A program made the translations under genes and the position numbers. A stretch of 64,000 nt of DNA from Enterobacter chengduensis (GTDB lineage Bacteria; Pseudomonadota; Gammaproteobacteria; Enterobacterales; Enterobacteriaceae). Within the stretch, counting starts at the first letter, position 1, and each line of letters begins with the position of its first letter. Below, one piece after another: positions 9,604-18,071 of the stretch. The notes beneath the pieces are model-generated. The model worked only from the letters and a program-made list of their open reading frames with translations. It searched no databases and was not told the DNA's origin. The DNA is taken from NCBI RefSeq assembly GCF_001984825.2, contig NZ_CP043318.1, forward strand, positions 2,294,001 to 2,358,000, read 5' to 3'.

Positions 9604-9677
9604 AGCCATCCTTTACGGGCAGCGAAATTCGCTGCCTGTATTACGCTTAGAAAAAGAGAGCATTGAAGAGGATGGCT
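9604..9677 (+). other. Nested hairpin covering the ribosome-binding region of the GGDEF-EAL gene
   Basis: A perfect 9-bp inverted repeat (AGCCATCCT at 9604-9612 and AGGATGGCT at 9669-9677) encloses a second hairpin with an 8-bp stem (9618-9636, GGCAGCGA / TCGCTGCC). The 3' arm of the outer stem contains most of the AGAGG Shine-Dalgarno and ends one base before the downstream ATG. In RNA reading through from mdtI, this fold could mask the start of the c-di-GMP gene. The inner hairpin may also act as a weak terminator for mdtI, though no T-run follows. Confidence 0.45.
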
Positions 9678-9678
9678 G

Positions 9679-11841
9679 ATGTATCGCACATTAAGCTGGC
9701 GCAATATTCCCAACGCGAGAACGTTGTTTGCCATGGTCTTCATGGCGGGGATCGGCTTAATCATCTCCATCGTCGCACTGCTCTATCTTTCCCTGCATCT
9801 TATCAGCACCAAAACCAATGAAATTGATGAGCACCGCACGGCGCTTTCCGTGCAGGGCGCTATTCAGACATCGGTTAACCGCGTCTCATCTCTGGTACTT
9901 GATAACGCCGTCTGGGACGACGCGGTGCGTGAGGTCTATCGTCCCACGCTGGATACCGACTGGTTGTACAGCACCTGGGGTGCCGGCTTTAAAATCAATA
10001 ATCTCTATGACGGCACCTTCGTGCTGGATGAACATTTCAACGTTATCTGGGGTTCGTTTCAAAGCCGACCCTTTAACGAAAAAAATCTCGACTTCTTTGG
10101 CAAAGGCCTCAAAGCGCTTATCGCCGAGCACGGGCGAGCGCTGGCGGGTGAAAAAAATATCTATGCGGGGATCAGCCGGACGCGAAGCGGCATCGCCTTT
10201 GTCGGCATTGGGCTGATTCGCCCCATGATGGGCAGGTTACAGGTCAGCGACGGAACGCGGCGCTATCTGGTGATCACCCGCCATCTGAACGCCAGAATCT
10301 TATCCGACCTGGGGGCGACCTTTCAGATCGATAACCTTCACTTTACGCCGGAAAAAATTAACGCGCTGAGTATGCCGCTGCGCAGTTCGGCAGGGGAGCT
10401 GCTGGGCTATCTTAACTGGCAGGCCCGGCTTCCGGGGGCGCAGGCTGCCCGGGCGGCCTCCTCTGATATCAGGCAGATTGTGGTGCTGGCCTCGGGGCTC
10501 ATCCTGCTTTTTATTCTGGTGAGCAGCGTGGGGCTGTACAAGCTTGCGCGCGGCGAAAGTCAGGCGCGTCTGGTCGCAAGAACCGACTGGCTGAGCCATC
10601 TGCCGAACCGACGCGCGCTTATCGAGACGCTCGATCGGGTGCGTTTGCGCGGCGATACCGACGTCAAAAGCGTGGTGTTTATCGATCTGGACGGTTTTAA
10701 AGATGTGAATGACATCTACGGCCACAGCGTGGGCGATGACCTCATCGTGGCGATAGCGAAAACGCTCAATGAACGCGTGCCGCCGGGCGGGATGCTGGCG
10801 CGCATGGGCGGGGATGAGTTCGCCATGACCATCGGCGGTGATGATGCAGAGGCTCAGGCAACCGCTTTTGCCGTTTCCGTACTGGATTATCTCGCCACCC
10901 CGGTTCAGCTGGGGGAACGGACAATCCATATCGGTGCCAGCATCGGTATCGCCAGCGGAACGCTGACGGAATGCAGCAGTTCCGAACTGTTTCGCCGCGC
11001 CGATATAGCCATGTATCACGCAAAAATGAGCGGGAAAGGGCGCATCACCCACTACGACGCGGAGCTAAACAGCGCCCGGGAACGCAAGCTGGCGATTGAA
11101 AACCAGATCCGCAGCGGTCTGGAACGCGATGAGTTTGAGGTCTGGTATCAGCCGATTATTGATGCCCGCAGTCAGGCCATGAGCAGCGTCGAAGCGCTGG
11201 TCCGCTGGCCGCGTCGCCCGGGCGGGCCGCTTGGCCCGGACACCTTTATCGCCATTGCGGAGACCAGCGGCCTGATTTACAGCCTGGGTCAGTTTGTGCT
11301 GCAGCGGGCCTGCCAGGATCTCCAGCCGTACGGTGAATTAAAGCTCTCCGTGAATATCTCCCCCGCGCAGTTCCGCGATCCTGCCTTCGAAGAAAAAGTG
11401 GCCAGCGTGCTGGAGATCACCCGCTTTCCGGCCCACCGCCTGCAGCTTGAGGTCACGGAGTCGTATGTGCTGGAAAATCCGGAGCGTGCCCGCATGGCGA
11501 TTGCCAATCTTAAAGCGCTGGGCACCGCGGTGGCGCTGGACGACTTTGGCACCGGCTATTCCAGCATTGGCTATTTACGGCGCTTTAACTTCGACACCAT
11601 CAAGATCGATAAATCCCTGGCCGGGCTGGTGGACAACGATGAACAGGCGGCCGCGCTGGTGAGCGGCACGGTGCGGATTGCCAACGCGCTTGGGATGTCG
11701 GTGGTTGCAGAAGGGGTGGAGAACGAGAAGCAAATGAAACTGCTGCGGCTGGCTGGCTGCGATCAACTGCAGGGTTTTTGGTTCAGCCAGCCGATGCCGA
11801 TAGAGTCAATCAGAGCGTTACGGAAGGTCAAACGCTGCTGA
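9679..11841 (+). CDS. CHASE4-GGDEF-EAL membrane protein (c-di-GMP synthesis and breakdown)
   Basis: This 720-residue inner-membrane protein has one N-terminal helix (about 13-40), a periplasmic sensor of CHASE4 type (about 45-260), a second helix (266-290), a GGDEF domain and an EAL domain. The diguanylate cyclase signature GGDEF is intact at 377-381, but no RxxD inhibitory site precedes it. The phosphodiesterase residues look intact: EAL at 505-507 in SVEALVRW, then NISPAQFRD, LDDFGTGYS, KIDKS and VVAEGVEN. It could therefore make or degrade c-di-GMP; the balance cannot be read. It sits between mdtI and ydgD, which are adjacent in E. coli, so it is an insertion relative to that genome. Its stop lies one base from the convergent ydgD stop. 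Confidence 0.9.
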   Translation: MYRTLSWRNIPNARTLFAMVFMAGIGLIISIVALLYLSLHLISTKTNEIDEHRTALSVQGAIQTSVNRVSSLVLDNAVWDDAVREVYRPTLDTDWLYSTWGAGFKINNLYDGTFVLDEHFNVIWGSFQSRPFNEKNLDFFGKGLKALIAEHGRALAGEKNIYAGISRTRSGIAFVGIGLIRPMMGRLQVSDGTRRYLVITRHLNARILSDLGATFQIDNLHFTPEKINALSMPLRSSAGELLGYLNWQARLPGAQAARAASSDIRQIVVLASGLILLFILVSSVGLYKLARGESQARLVARTDWLSHLPNRRALIETLDRVRLRGDTDVKSVVFIDLDGFKDVNDIYGHSVGDDLIVAIAKTLNERVPPGGMLARMGGDEFAMTIGGDDAEAQATAFAVSVLDYLATPVQLGERTIHIGASIGIASGTLTECSSSELFRRADIAMYHAKMSGKGRITHYDAELNSARERKLAIENQIRSGLERDEFEVWYQPIIDARSQAMSSVEALVRWPRRPGGPLGPDTFIAIAETSGLIYSLGQFVLQRACQDLQPYGELKLSVNISPAQFRDPAFEEKVASVLEITRFPAHRLQLEVTESYVLENPERARMAIANLKALGTAVALDDFGTGYSSIGYLRRFNFDTIKIDKSLAGLVDNDEQAAALVSGTVRIANALGMSVVAEGVENEKQMKLLRLAGCDQLQGFWFSQPMPIESIRALRKVKRC

Positions 11842-11842
11842 T

Positions 11843-12664
11843 TTACTGCTTCGCAAGCGCCTCCAGCTGGTCGCGGAAGCCGGTAACGGACAGGGCCCGG
11901 TTATCCGCGCGCCACCGGTCTTTTGCCGCCGGAGCAGAACTCTGGACACCAATCAGCTGCCAGCCCTGGTCGGTTTTCAGCATCAAGGGTGAACCGCTGT
12001 CACCCGGCAACGTATCGCACTGGTGCGAGAGTACGCTGGTTTGCGCCCAGCCCGTCACAATACAGTCGGTGTGCGTATAAAGCGTATCCAGATGGTCGAC
12101 AGGATAGCCTGACTGCGTCACCTTTCGGTCGGCGGCTTTCAGCGCGGCCGTAAGCGCGGCTTTGTCACCGTCAAATAGCGGCAGCGGCGTAATGCCGGAA
12201 GGCGGGTAGCGTAAAATAATCAGGCCAAAATCCCACGAGGCGGCCGCCGGTGGCACTATCCAGCCGTCGCCGTCCGGCTTCAGGCGTTTACCGAGAGACG
12301 GATCGACCCGTCCTTCAATGCCGTGAATTTCATAGCGCCAGGTCCCTTTTTGCGACACGAACCGCAGGGCAACCGCTTTATCCGGCTTGCCGTTTGGGGG
12401 CGTTAACAGACAGTGGCCTGCCGTGAGGGCAAGCTGCGGGGTGATCAGCGTCGCGGTACACAGGTTACCGCTGGCGGTTTCCAGTTGACCGATAGCATCC
12501 CAGGGGGCCTGAGTAGGATCGGCGACGCGCGTACGATCGTCATGACCGAAAAAAAGCGTCTTAAGCTCTTTTTGGCTAATGGCGTCATCACCGCCATCAT
12601 CCGCATGTGAGAATCCAGAAAAAAGGCTAAACGTTCCCAGTAACAGCACAACAGATTTACGCAT
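11843..12664 (-). CDS. ydgD: Periplasmic trypsin-like serine protease YdgD
   Basis: This 273-residue protein has the length of E. coli YdgD and very similar sequence. A signal peptide ([21 protein letters not shown]) is followed by a chymotrypsin-fold protease domain. The catalytic triad is His84 in TAGHC, Asp145 in WDFGLI and Ser223 in GDSGSP. The substrate is unknown. It lies downstream of ydgU on the same strand, as in E. coli, and its 3' end abuts the GGDEF-EAL gene. Confidence 0.93.
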   Translation of the reverse strand: MRKSVVLLLGTFSLFSGFSHADDGGDDAISQKELKTLFFGHDDRTRVADPTQAPWDAIGQLETASGNLCTATLITPQLALTAGHCLLTPPNGKPDKAVALRFVSQKGTWRYEIHGIEGRVDPSLGKRLKPDGDGWIVPPAAASWDFGLIILRYPPSGITPLPLFDGDKAALTAALKAADRKVTQSGYPVDHLDTLYTHTDCIVTGWAQTSVLSHQCDTLPGDSGSPLMLKTDQGWQLIGVQSSAPAAKDRWRADNRALSVTGFRDQLEALAKQ

Positions 12665-12766
12665 ATCACACTCTGGTGGGGGTAATTATGATTATTAAAA
12701 GTGAACCCTATGAAAATACTATAGACGGGACAGCGCTAAAGTGGGAGTAAAATCAGCGTGCTACAA

Positions 12767-12850
12767 TCAGGAAAGATAAAAATGGCTGGCGATGAGCGCG
12801 CATAAAATAAGCAGGATCAGGATCAGCTCAAACCGATAGCGTCGCAGCAT
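12767..12850 (-). CDS. ydgU: Small membrane protein YdgU
   Basis: This 27-residue gene reads MLRRYRFELILILLILCALI followed by ASHFYLS. It has a charged N-terminus followed by a single hydrophobic helix. A strong GGAGGG lies four bases before the ATG. E. coli has the small membrane protein YdgU, of the same size, at the same place between asr and ydgD. Its function is unknown. It lies just beyond the asr terminator, so it is expressed from its own promoter or by readthrough. Confidence 0.85.
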   Translation of the reverse strand: MLRRYRFELILILLILCALIASHFYLS

Positions 12851-12863
12851 ACGCCCTCCGGAT

Positions 12864-12928
12864 AAAAAAAACGGCGCGGAACCTGTTCCGGTTCAGCGCC
12901 GGTTTACCAACGTGCCCCGAAGGGCACG
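12864..12928 (-). terminator. Tandem hairpins and T-run ending asr
   Basis: Reading from asr, the first hairpin is CGTGCCC-TTCG-GGGCACG (12911-12928), a very stable tetraloop. The second, CGGCGC...GCGCCG with an inner GAACC/GGTTC stem (12872-12901), runs directly into eight Ts. This is a strong intrinsic terminator between asr and ydgU. Confidence 0.9.
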
Positions 12929-12943
12929 GTTTAGCTTGTACGC

Positions 12944-13318
12944 TTACGCAGCTGGCTGTGCAGCGGGTTTAGCAGCTTCGTGTTTTACTGCTTTTTTGTG
13001 ATGCTTTTTAGCGGCCTGCGCTTTTTGCTCTACAGCCGGTTTAGCGGCTTTCTTGTGGTGCTTTTTGGCAGCCTGCGCTTTCTGCTCTACAGCCGGTTTA
13101 GCGGCTTTTTTGTGGTGCTTTTTAGCGGCCTGCGCTTTCTGCTCTGCAGCAGGTTTAGCGGCTTTATGGTGTTTCTTATGATGTACGGTTTTGGCTGGCG
13201 CAGCAGTGGTCGTTGCAGCTGGTGCAGCGGCCGCCGGGGCAGCAGTGGTTTCAGCAGCAAACGCAGCAGAAGACAGACCCATAGCAGCGGCAACAACCAG
13301 AGCTAATACTTTTTTCAT
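12944..13318 (-). CDS. asr: Acid-shock protein Asr
   Basis: This 124-residue periplasmic protein has a signal peptide ([21 protein letters not shown]), an Ala/Pro/Thr linker and an extremely basic tail. The tail contains three near-identical copies of a unit around [20 protein letters not shown], so it is longer than E. coli Asr. Asr is strongly induced at low pH and its lysine-rich chain is thought to buffer or protect the periplasm. The start follows GAGGG seven bases away. It has an exact RstA box upstream and strong termination downstream, consistent with a monocistronic acid-shock unit. Confidence 0.93.
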   Translation of the reverse strand: MKKVLALVVAAAMGLSSAAFAAETTAAPAAAAPAATTTAAPAKTVHHKKHHKAAKPAAEQKAQAAKKHHKKAAKPAVEQKAQAAKKHHKKAAKPAVEQKAQAAKKHHKKAVKHEAAKPAAQPAA

Positions 13319-13422
13319 GTTCATACCCTCGAATTTGGTTTTTCATTTAACCCCACTGCGGGGCCGTTGAAATAACTATATCCCTGTAAACTCGGGGTTT
13401 CCGTGAGTGATTGGTATCGGCG

Positions 13423-13436
13423 TGTAACCATATGTA
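13423..13436 (-). promoter_or_regulatory. RstA box upstream of asr
   Basis: On the minus strand the sequence is TACATATGGTTACA, an exact match to the RstA consensus TACATNTNGTTACA. It lies 105 bases before the asr start codon. E. coli asr is activated by the RstBA two-component system, so this is very likely the activator site. A possible -10 hexamer (TATAGT) is at 13375-13380, but the spacing to the box is larger than for a simple class II promoter. Confidence 0.75.
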
Positions 13437-13882
13437 CATTGCCGGGGTTCCCCACAAAATAATGCCAGCACGGACGCCCCCCTCTCCCTTGAGGGAGAGG
13501 GCTGGGGTGAGGGGGAACATACGGCTGTGGTGGTCATTCCGTTCACTTTATGTTCCTTGCTACTCTGTAACGACCACACCGGTGAACGTGCCAGGGCGGC
13601 TCAGTCGCCGCCGCCCTGGCAACCCGGGCTCCCGGCGGTAAATCGCCGCTGCGCGGTACCTTCGGCTTATTCCTTCCGGCTTATCGGGGACGGGCGGAGG
13701 TAACGTCCCTGTAAAGCCCGCCCTCTCGGCGCATCCATGCGCCTCGCCCCGGCCTTACGGAAACGCCTCAGCGATTCACAGCCGGACCAGGGCATCGCTG
13801 AAAGCCTTTAGTCGTTCTGAAACAAGGTTATCGCTTCTGCTTAAAAAATTTACTGGCGGTTCCTCACCCCTTGCCAAACAGA
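13437..13882. repeat. Non-coding region rich in inverted repeats between asr and the M32 peptidase
   Basis: About 450 bases with no supported gene. It holds several strong palindromes: CCCTCTCCC-TTGA-GGGAGAGGG (13480-13501), which is part of a dispersed C-rich repeat common in enterobacterial and pseudomonad genomes; an 11-bp stem GCCAGGGCGGC / GCCGCCCTGGC (13590-13620); and GGCGCATCCATGCGCC near 13726. The GC-rich second half looks like a decayed or repeated intergenic module rather than a promoter. It marks the boundary where the puu block departs from the E. coli order. Confidence 0.55.
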
Positions 13883-15370
13883 TTACAAGTAGCGGGAAGT
13901 GAGATGTTCGCGGAAGTAACGAATATTCAGATCTTCACCCGTTGCCTGCGTAATCAACTGCGACGTGCTGAAGCGGCTGCCGTGCTGCCAGATGTTCTGG
14001 CGCAGCCAGTCAAACAGCGCCGAAAAATCACCTTCAGCGATGGAAGCCTGCAGGCCCGGCAGCGCCGTTTTCGCGGCATGGAACAGCTGCGCGGCATACA
14101 TGGCGCCAAGCGTGTAGGACGGGAAGTAGCCAAAACCGCCGTCTGTCCAGTGGATATCCTGCATACAGCCGTTGCGGTAGTTATCTTTGGTCGATAATCC
14201 GAGCCAGGCCTGCATTTTCTCATCCCACAGGGCGGGAATCTCGTCCACCTCAATCTCGCCGTTGATCAGCGCGCGCTCGATCTCATAGCGCAGCACCACG
14301 TGTGCCGGGTAGCTCACTTCGTCCGCATCGACGCGGATATAGCCCGGCTTCACGCGCTGGTTCCAGGCAATAAAGTTCTCTTCACTGAACGCCGCCTGGC
14401 TGCCAAAGCGGGCGTGCACCTCAGGGAGCAGATGCCTGAGGAAGGCTTCGCTGCGTCCCAGCTGCATCTCGAAGAACAGGCTCTGGGATTCGTGGATCGC
14501 GGTTGAGCGGGCAAGAGCAATGGGCTGTCCTGCCCACGCGCGCGGCAGGTTCTGCTCGTAGCGCGCGTGTCCGGTTTCGTGGATCACGCCAAACAGCGCG
14601 CTGAGCAGTTCGTTTTCGTCATAGCGCGTGGTGATGCGCACGTCCTCCGGTACGCCGCCGCAGAACGGGTGCGCGCTCACGTCCAGGCGACCGCCGTTAA
14701 AATCGAAGCCGAGCATCTTCATGGCTTCCAGGCCCAGCTCACGCTGTGTCGCCGTCGGGAAGGGGCCTTGCGGGGGAGTAAAGGCGCGCTGGGCCTGTTT
14801 TTCCACCACGTTGGCCAGCAGGTCCGGCAGCCAGGATTTCATGTCGCCGAACAGGACGTCCAGACGCGCGCTGGTCATGTCGGGTTCAAAAATATCCAGC
14901 AGCGCGTCGTACGGCGTACAGCCTTTGGCTTCCGCCCGCAGGCGAGCCTCTTCGCGGCTGAGTTTCACCACCTCTTTCAGGTTGGCGGAAAAGCCCTGCC
15001 AGTCGTTGGCCGGGCGCTGCGTACGCCAGGCGTGTTCGCACCTGCTGCCCGCCAGCGATTTGGCCTCCACCAGCGATTCCGGCAGCAGGGTGGCCTGCTG
15101 GTAGTGGCGCGTCATTTCCCGCAGGTTGGCCTGTTCGACGTCATTCAGATCTTCCCCTGCCGCCGCCGCTAACAGATCGCCGACCTTTTTATCGGTCAGG
15201 ATCTGGTGCTGCAGGACGCTCATTTCCGCCAGCGCCTCGCCGCGCGCGGCGCTGCCGCCCGGCGGCATCATGGTGAACATGTCCCAGCTGGCGATGGAGG
15301 AGAGGTGCGAGAAGCGGGACAGGCGCTGGAAGGTTTTCACAAGTGACTGATAGGTTGATGATTTTTGCAA
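13883..15370 (-). CDS. M32-family metallocarboxypeptidase (carboxypeptidase Taq type)
   Basis: This 495-residue cytosolic zinc carboxypeptidase matches the usual length of the M32 family. Diagnostic motifs are HPFCGG (about 234-239), DVRITTRY (243-250), the zinc-binding HETGH (264-268) and a downstream second-ligand Glu region (HESQS). It removes C-terminal residues from peptides with broad specificity. The start is a TTG preceded by GAGGT at eight bases; no upstream ATG is in frame. It follows the puuCBE genes on the same strand with a hairpin between, so it is probably a separate unit. Confidence 0.9.
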   Translation of the reverse strand: MQKSSTYQSLVKTFQRLSRFSHLSSIASWDMFTMMPPGGSAARGEALAEMSVLQHQILTDKKVGDLLAAAAGEDLNDVEQANLREMTRHYQQATLLPESLVEAKSLAGSRCEHAWRTQRPANDWQGFSANLKEVVKLSREEARLRAEAKGCTPYDALLDIFEPDMTSARLDVLFGDMKSWLPDLLANVVEKQAQRAFTPPQGPFPTATQRELGLEAMKMLGFDFNGGRLDVSAHPFCGGVPEDVRITTRYDENELLSALFGVIHETGHARYEQNLPRAWAGQPIALARSTAIHESQSLFFEMQLGRSEAFLRHLLPEVHARFGSQAAFSEENFIAWNQRVKPGYIRVDADEVSYPAHVVLRYEIERALINGEIEVDEIPALWDEKMQAWLGLSTKDNYRNGCMQDIHWTDGGFGYFPSYTLGAMYAAQLFHAAKTALPGLQASIAEGDFSALFDWLRQNIWQHGSRFSTSQLITQATGEDLNIRYFREHLTSRYL

Positions 15371-15451
15371 TTCTTATTACCTCTTGCCGGGGATGTGTTT
15401 CAGGGAGCATACAATGAAACGGACCTAATTCCCCAACACTTCCTCCGTGGA

Positions 15452-15481
15452 AACCGTCTTCCGGCAGTCCGGGAGACGGTT
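15452..15481 (-). terminator. Hairpin between puuE and the M32 peptidase gene
   Basis: An 8-bp stem AACCGTCT / AGACGGTT encloses a CCGG-containing loop just after the puuE stop. No T-run follows, so termination may be weak or factor-dependent. Confidence 0.4.
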
Positions 15482-15493
15482 CTCAGTGGGCAC

Positions 15494-16765
15494 TTAGGCC
15501 TTATCACGCATAACCTGTTGCAGGATCGCCAGCGCCTGGGTGAACTGGGCATCCGGAATGGTCAGCGGATAAAGGAAGCGGATCACGTTGCCGTACTGGC
15601 CGCAGATCAATAGCAGCAGGCCCTGGGCGAGCGCCTTTTGCTGGATAGCCTGCGCGATGGCGGCCGAAGGTTGACGGCTCTCGGGATCAAAAAACTCCGC
15701 CGCAATCATCGATCCTCTTCCCCTTATTGCCACGAGCGCGGGGAAGGTGCCCTGAATTTCCTCCAGCGTAGCGTTCAGCCGCTCGCCCAGAAGGCGGGCG
15801 CGGGCGCAGAGCGACTCGCTGTCGATAATATTCAGCACCGCGTGCGCGGCGGCCACCGCAAGCGGGTTGCCGGCATAGGTTCCCCCCAGGCCGCCGGGAG
15901 CCGGCGCATCCATGATCTCAGCGCGGCCCACCACGCCGGACAGCGGCATTCCGCCCGCCAGGCTTTTAGCCATCGTCATCAGGTCGGGCTTGTCCGCGTA
16001 GTGTTCCATGGCAAACAGTTTACCCGTGCGGGCGAAGCCGCTTTGCACTTCGTCGGCAATCATCACGATCCCGTGCTCGTCACAGATCCGGCGGATGGCG
16101 GCCACCAGCTCTGGCGGAGCGACGTTGAACCCGCCTTCACCCTGAATGGGTTCAAAAATAATCGCCGCCACCTGTTTCGCCTCAATATCGGCTTTGAACA
16201 GGCGTTCTATCGCCGTGACGGCATCCTGCGTCGTGATGCCGTGCAGCTCGGAAGGATACGGCACGTGATAAACCGACGCCGGGAAGGGGCCAAATCCCAG
16301 CTTGTAGGGCGCGACCTTGCCGGTGAGCGCCATGGTCATATAGGTTCGGCCGTGAAAGCCGCCCCCGAAGGCAATCACACCCGGTCTGCCGGTGTGGGCC
16401 CGGGCGATTTTAATGGCGTTTTCCACCGCTTCCGCGCCCGTGGTAAAGAACGCCGTTTTGGCCGGGCCCTGCACCGGGGCCAGCTCGTTAAGCTTTTCGG
16501 CTAATGAAACGTAGCTTTCATACGGCACAATCTGGTAGGCCGAGTGGGTGAACTGGTGCAGCTGTTTTTCCACCGCGGCTACCAGTTCTGGGTGACGATG
16601 GCCGGTATTCAGTACCGCGATCCCGGCGGCGAAATCAATATAGTCGTTGCCTTCCACGTCGGTAAGCGTGGCATTCTCCGCCGAGCGGGCAAAGAAATTA
16701 CACATTACGCCTACGCCGCGCGGGGTGGCAGAAAGTCTGCGCTGATGAAATTCCTGGTTACTCAT
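15494..16765 (-). CDS. puuE: 4-aminobutyrate aminotransferase PuuE
   Basis: This 423-residue PLP-dependent class III aminotransferase is close to E. coli PuuE (421). It converts GABA, the product of the Puu pathway, to succinic semialdehyde. Visible motifs are TTGAEAVENAIKIAR, FHGRTYMTMALTG, the PLP-Asp region IMIADEVQSGFARTG (written here as VMIADEVQ) and the Schiff-base lysine in TMAKSLAGG. I chose MSNQEFHQRRL as the start because it matches E. coli; an open frame extends further upstream into puuB. It is the last gene of puuCBE. Confidence 0.95.
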   Translation of the reverse strand: MSNQEFHQRRLSATPRGVGVMCNFFARSAENATLTDVEGNDYIDFAAGIAVLNTGHRHPELVAAVEKQLHQFTHSAYQIVPYESYVSLAEKLNELAPVQGPAKTAFFTTGAEAVENAIKIARAHTGRPGVIAFGGGFHGRTYMTMALTGKVAPYKLGFGPFPASVYHVPYPSELHGITTQDAVTAIERLFKADIEAKQVAAIIFEPIQGEGGFNVAPPELVAAIRRICDEHGIVMIADEVQSGFARTGKLFAMEHYADKPDLMTMAKSLAGGMPLSGVVGRAEIMDAPAPGGLGGTYAGNPLAVAAAHAVLNIIDSESLCARARLLGERLNATLEEIQGTFPALVAIRGRGSMIAAEFFDPESRQPSAAIAQAIQQKALAQGLLLLICGQYGNVIRFLYPLTIPDAQFTQALAILQQVMRDKA

Positions 16766-16790
16766 GTCATATACCCTTTTGTCGAAACGA

Positions 16791-18071
16791 TCATACGCCA
16801 AGACGATCGCGCAGGCTGTAATACGCCGCGCCCATCGCCGTGAAGGGGATCCGCAGGCTGCGGCCGCCCGGGAAGGGGTAGTGCGGGAGGTTGGCAAACG
16901 CATCAAAGCGCTCGGCGTCACCGCGCAACAGTTCCGAGATCAGCCGTCCGGCCAGGTGGGTGCAGGTCACCCCGTGGCCGCTGTAGCCCTGCATGTAATA
17001 GATGTTTTTATCCAGACGACCAAACTGCGGCATACGCGACAGGGTCAGCAGGAAGTTGCCCGTCCAGCGGTAGTCGATTTTGACGCCAGCCAGCTGAGGG
17101 AAGGTTTTCAGCAGCTTTGGCATCACCAGGCGCTCGACATCGTCCGGATCGCGCGCGCCATAGACGACGCCGCCGCCGTACAGCAGACGGTTGTCGGCGG
17201 TGAGACGGTAGTAGTCCAGCAGGTAGTTGCAATCTTCCACGCAGTAGTTATTGGGGATCAGCGTGCGGGCGACCTCTTCCGGCAGCGGGGCGGTGGTGAC
17301 CACCTGCGTGCCGCAGGGCATGCTGCGTTTTGCCAGCTCCGGTTCGATTTTATCGCCCAGATAGGCATTTCCGGCGACGATGACGTACCGGGCCGTCACC
17401 TGACCATGCCGCGTGCTGACCACGGCCGGGCTGGTGTGCTGAATGGCGGTCACCGGGGACTGTTCATACACCCGCCCGCCGTTCAGGCGAATGGCGTCCG
17501 CTTCGCCGATCGCCAGGTTAAGCGGATGAATGTGCCCCCCGCTACGGTCCAGCAGCGCGCCGGTATAGCGTTCGCTGTCGACTTCCCGGCGGATGGCGTT
17601 GGCGTCCAGCAGATCCAGCTGCGTGTTGCCGTAGCGTTCCCAGTTGGCTTTTTGCTCTTCCAGCGTCTCCAGCTGCTTATGGTTTAGCGCCACAAACAGC
17701 CCGCCGGGACGATAATCGCACTGGATCTGATAGCGCTGAATACGCTCCCGGATGATTTCCCCGCCTTCAAACATCATGCTCCCGAGGGCTCTGGCAGCAT
17801 CGTGGCCATAGTTTTTCTCAATCACGTCGATATCGCGGCTGTAGGAGTTAACCAGCTGGCCGCCGTTGCGCCCGCTGGCGCCAAAGCCGATGCGTGCCCC
17901 CTCAAGGAGCACCACGTCGTAGCCCATTTCGGCGAGATGCAGCGCGGAGGAGAGGCCGGTATAGCCGCCGCCCACCACGCACACGTCGCAGCTGATCGAC
18001 TCGCTAAGCGTCGGGAAAGGTTCGTACGCGTTCGCGCTGGCCGCGTAGTAGCTGGTGGTATGTTCGGTCAT
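16791..18071 (-). CDS. puuB: Gamma-glutamylputrescine oxidase PuuB
   Basis: This 426-residue FAD-dependent oxidase has the length of E. coli PuuB. The dinucleotide-binding fold is near the N-terminus (CDVCVVGGGYTGLSSALHLAE), followed by the DAO-family substrate domain and the C-terminal GYSGHGVTCTHLAGR motif. It oxidises gamma-glutamylputrescine to gamma-glutamyl-gamma-aminobutyraldehyde, releasing ammonia and peroxide. The start overlaps the puuC stop by four bases (ATGA), so puuC and puuB are translationally coupled. Confidence 0.95.
   Translation of the reverse strand: MTEHTTSYYAASANAYEPFPTLSESISCDVCVVGGGYTGLSSALHLAEMGYDVVLLEGARIGFGASGRNGGQLVNSYSRDIDVIEKNYGHDAARALGSMMFEGGEIIRERIQRYQIQCDYRPGGLFVALNHKQLETLEEQKANWERYGNTQLDLLDANAIRREVDSERYTGALLDRSGGHIHPLNLAIGEADAIRLNGGRVYEQSPVTAIQHTSPAVVSTRHGQVTARYVIVAGNAYLGDKIEPELAKRSMPCGTQVVTTAPLPEEVARTLIPNNYCVEDCNYLLDYYRLTADNRLLYGGGVVYGARDPDDVERLVMPKLLKTFPQLAGVKIDYRWTGNFLLTLSRMPQFGRLDKNIYYMQGYSGHGVTCTHLAGRLISELLRGDAERFDAFANLPHYPFPGGRSLRIPFTAMGAAYYSLRDRLGV

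Noticed and set aside
10300..11052. Open frame of 250 codons antisense to the GGDEF-EAL gene
   Set aside because: Shadow of a GC-rich gene with a clear domain structure on the other strand.
12980..13306. Long open frame antisense to asr giving a Phe/Leu/Ser-rich repeated peptide
   Set aside because: It is the complement of the Lys/His/Ala repeat of asr, which has a signal peptide, ribosome-binding site, regulator box and terminator. The antisense frame has none.
12944..13318. Regular DNA repeats considered as a possible CRISPR or other repeat array
   Set aside because: The repeats are in frame, code for the known Asr tail, are not separated by unique spacers, and no cas genes are nearby.
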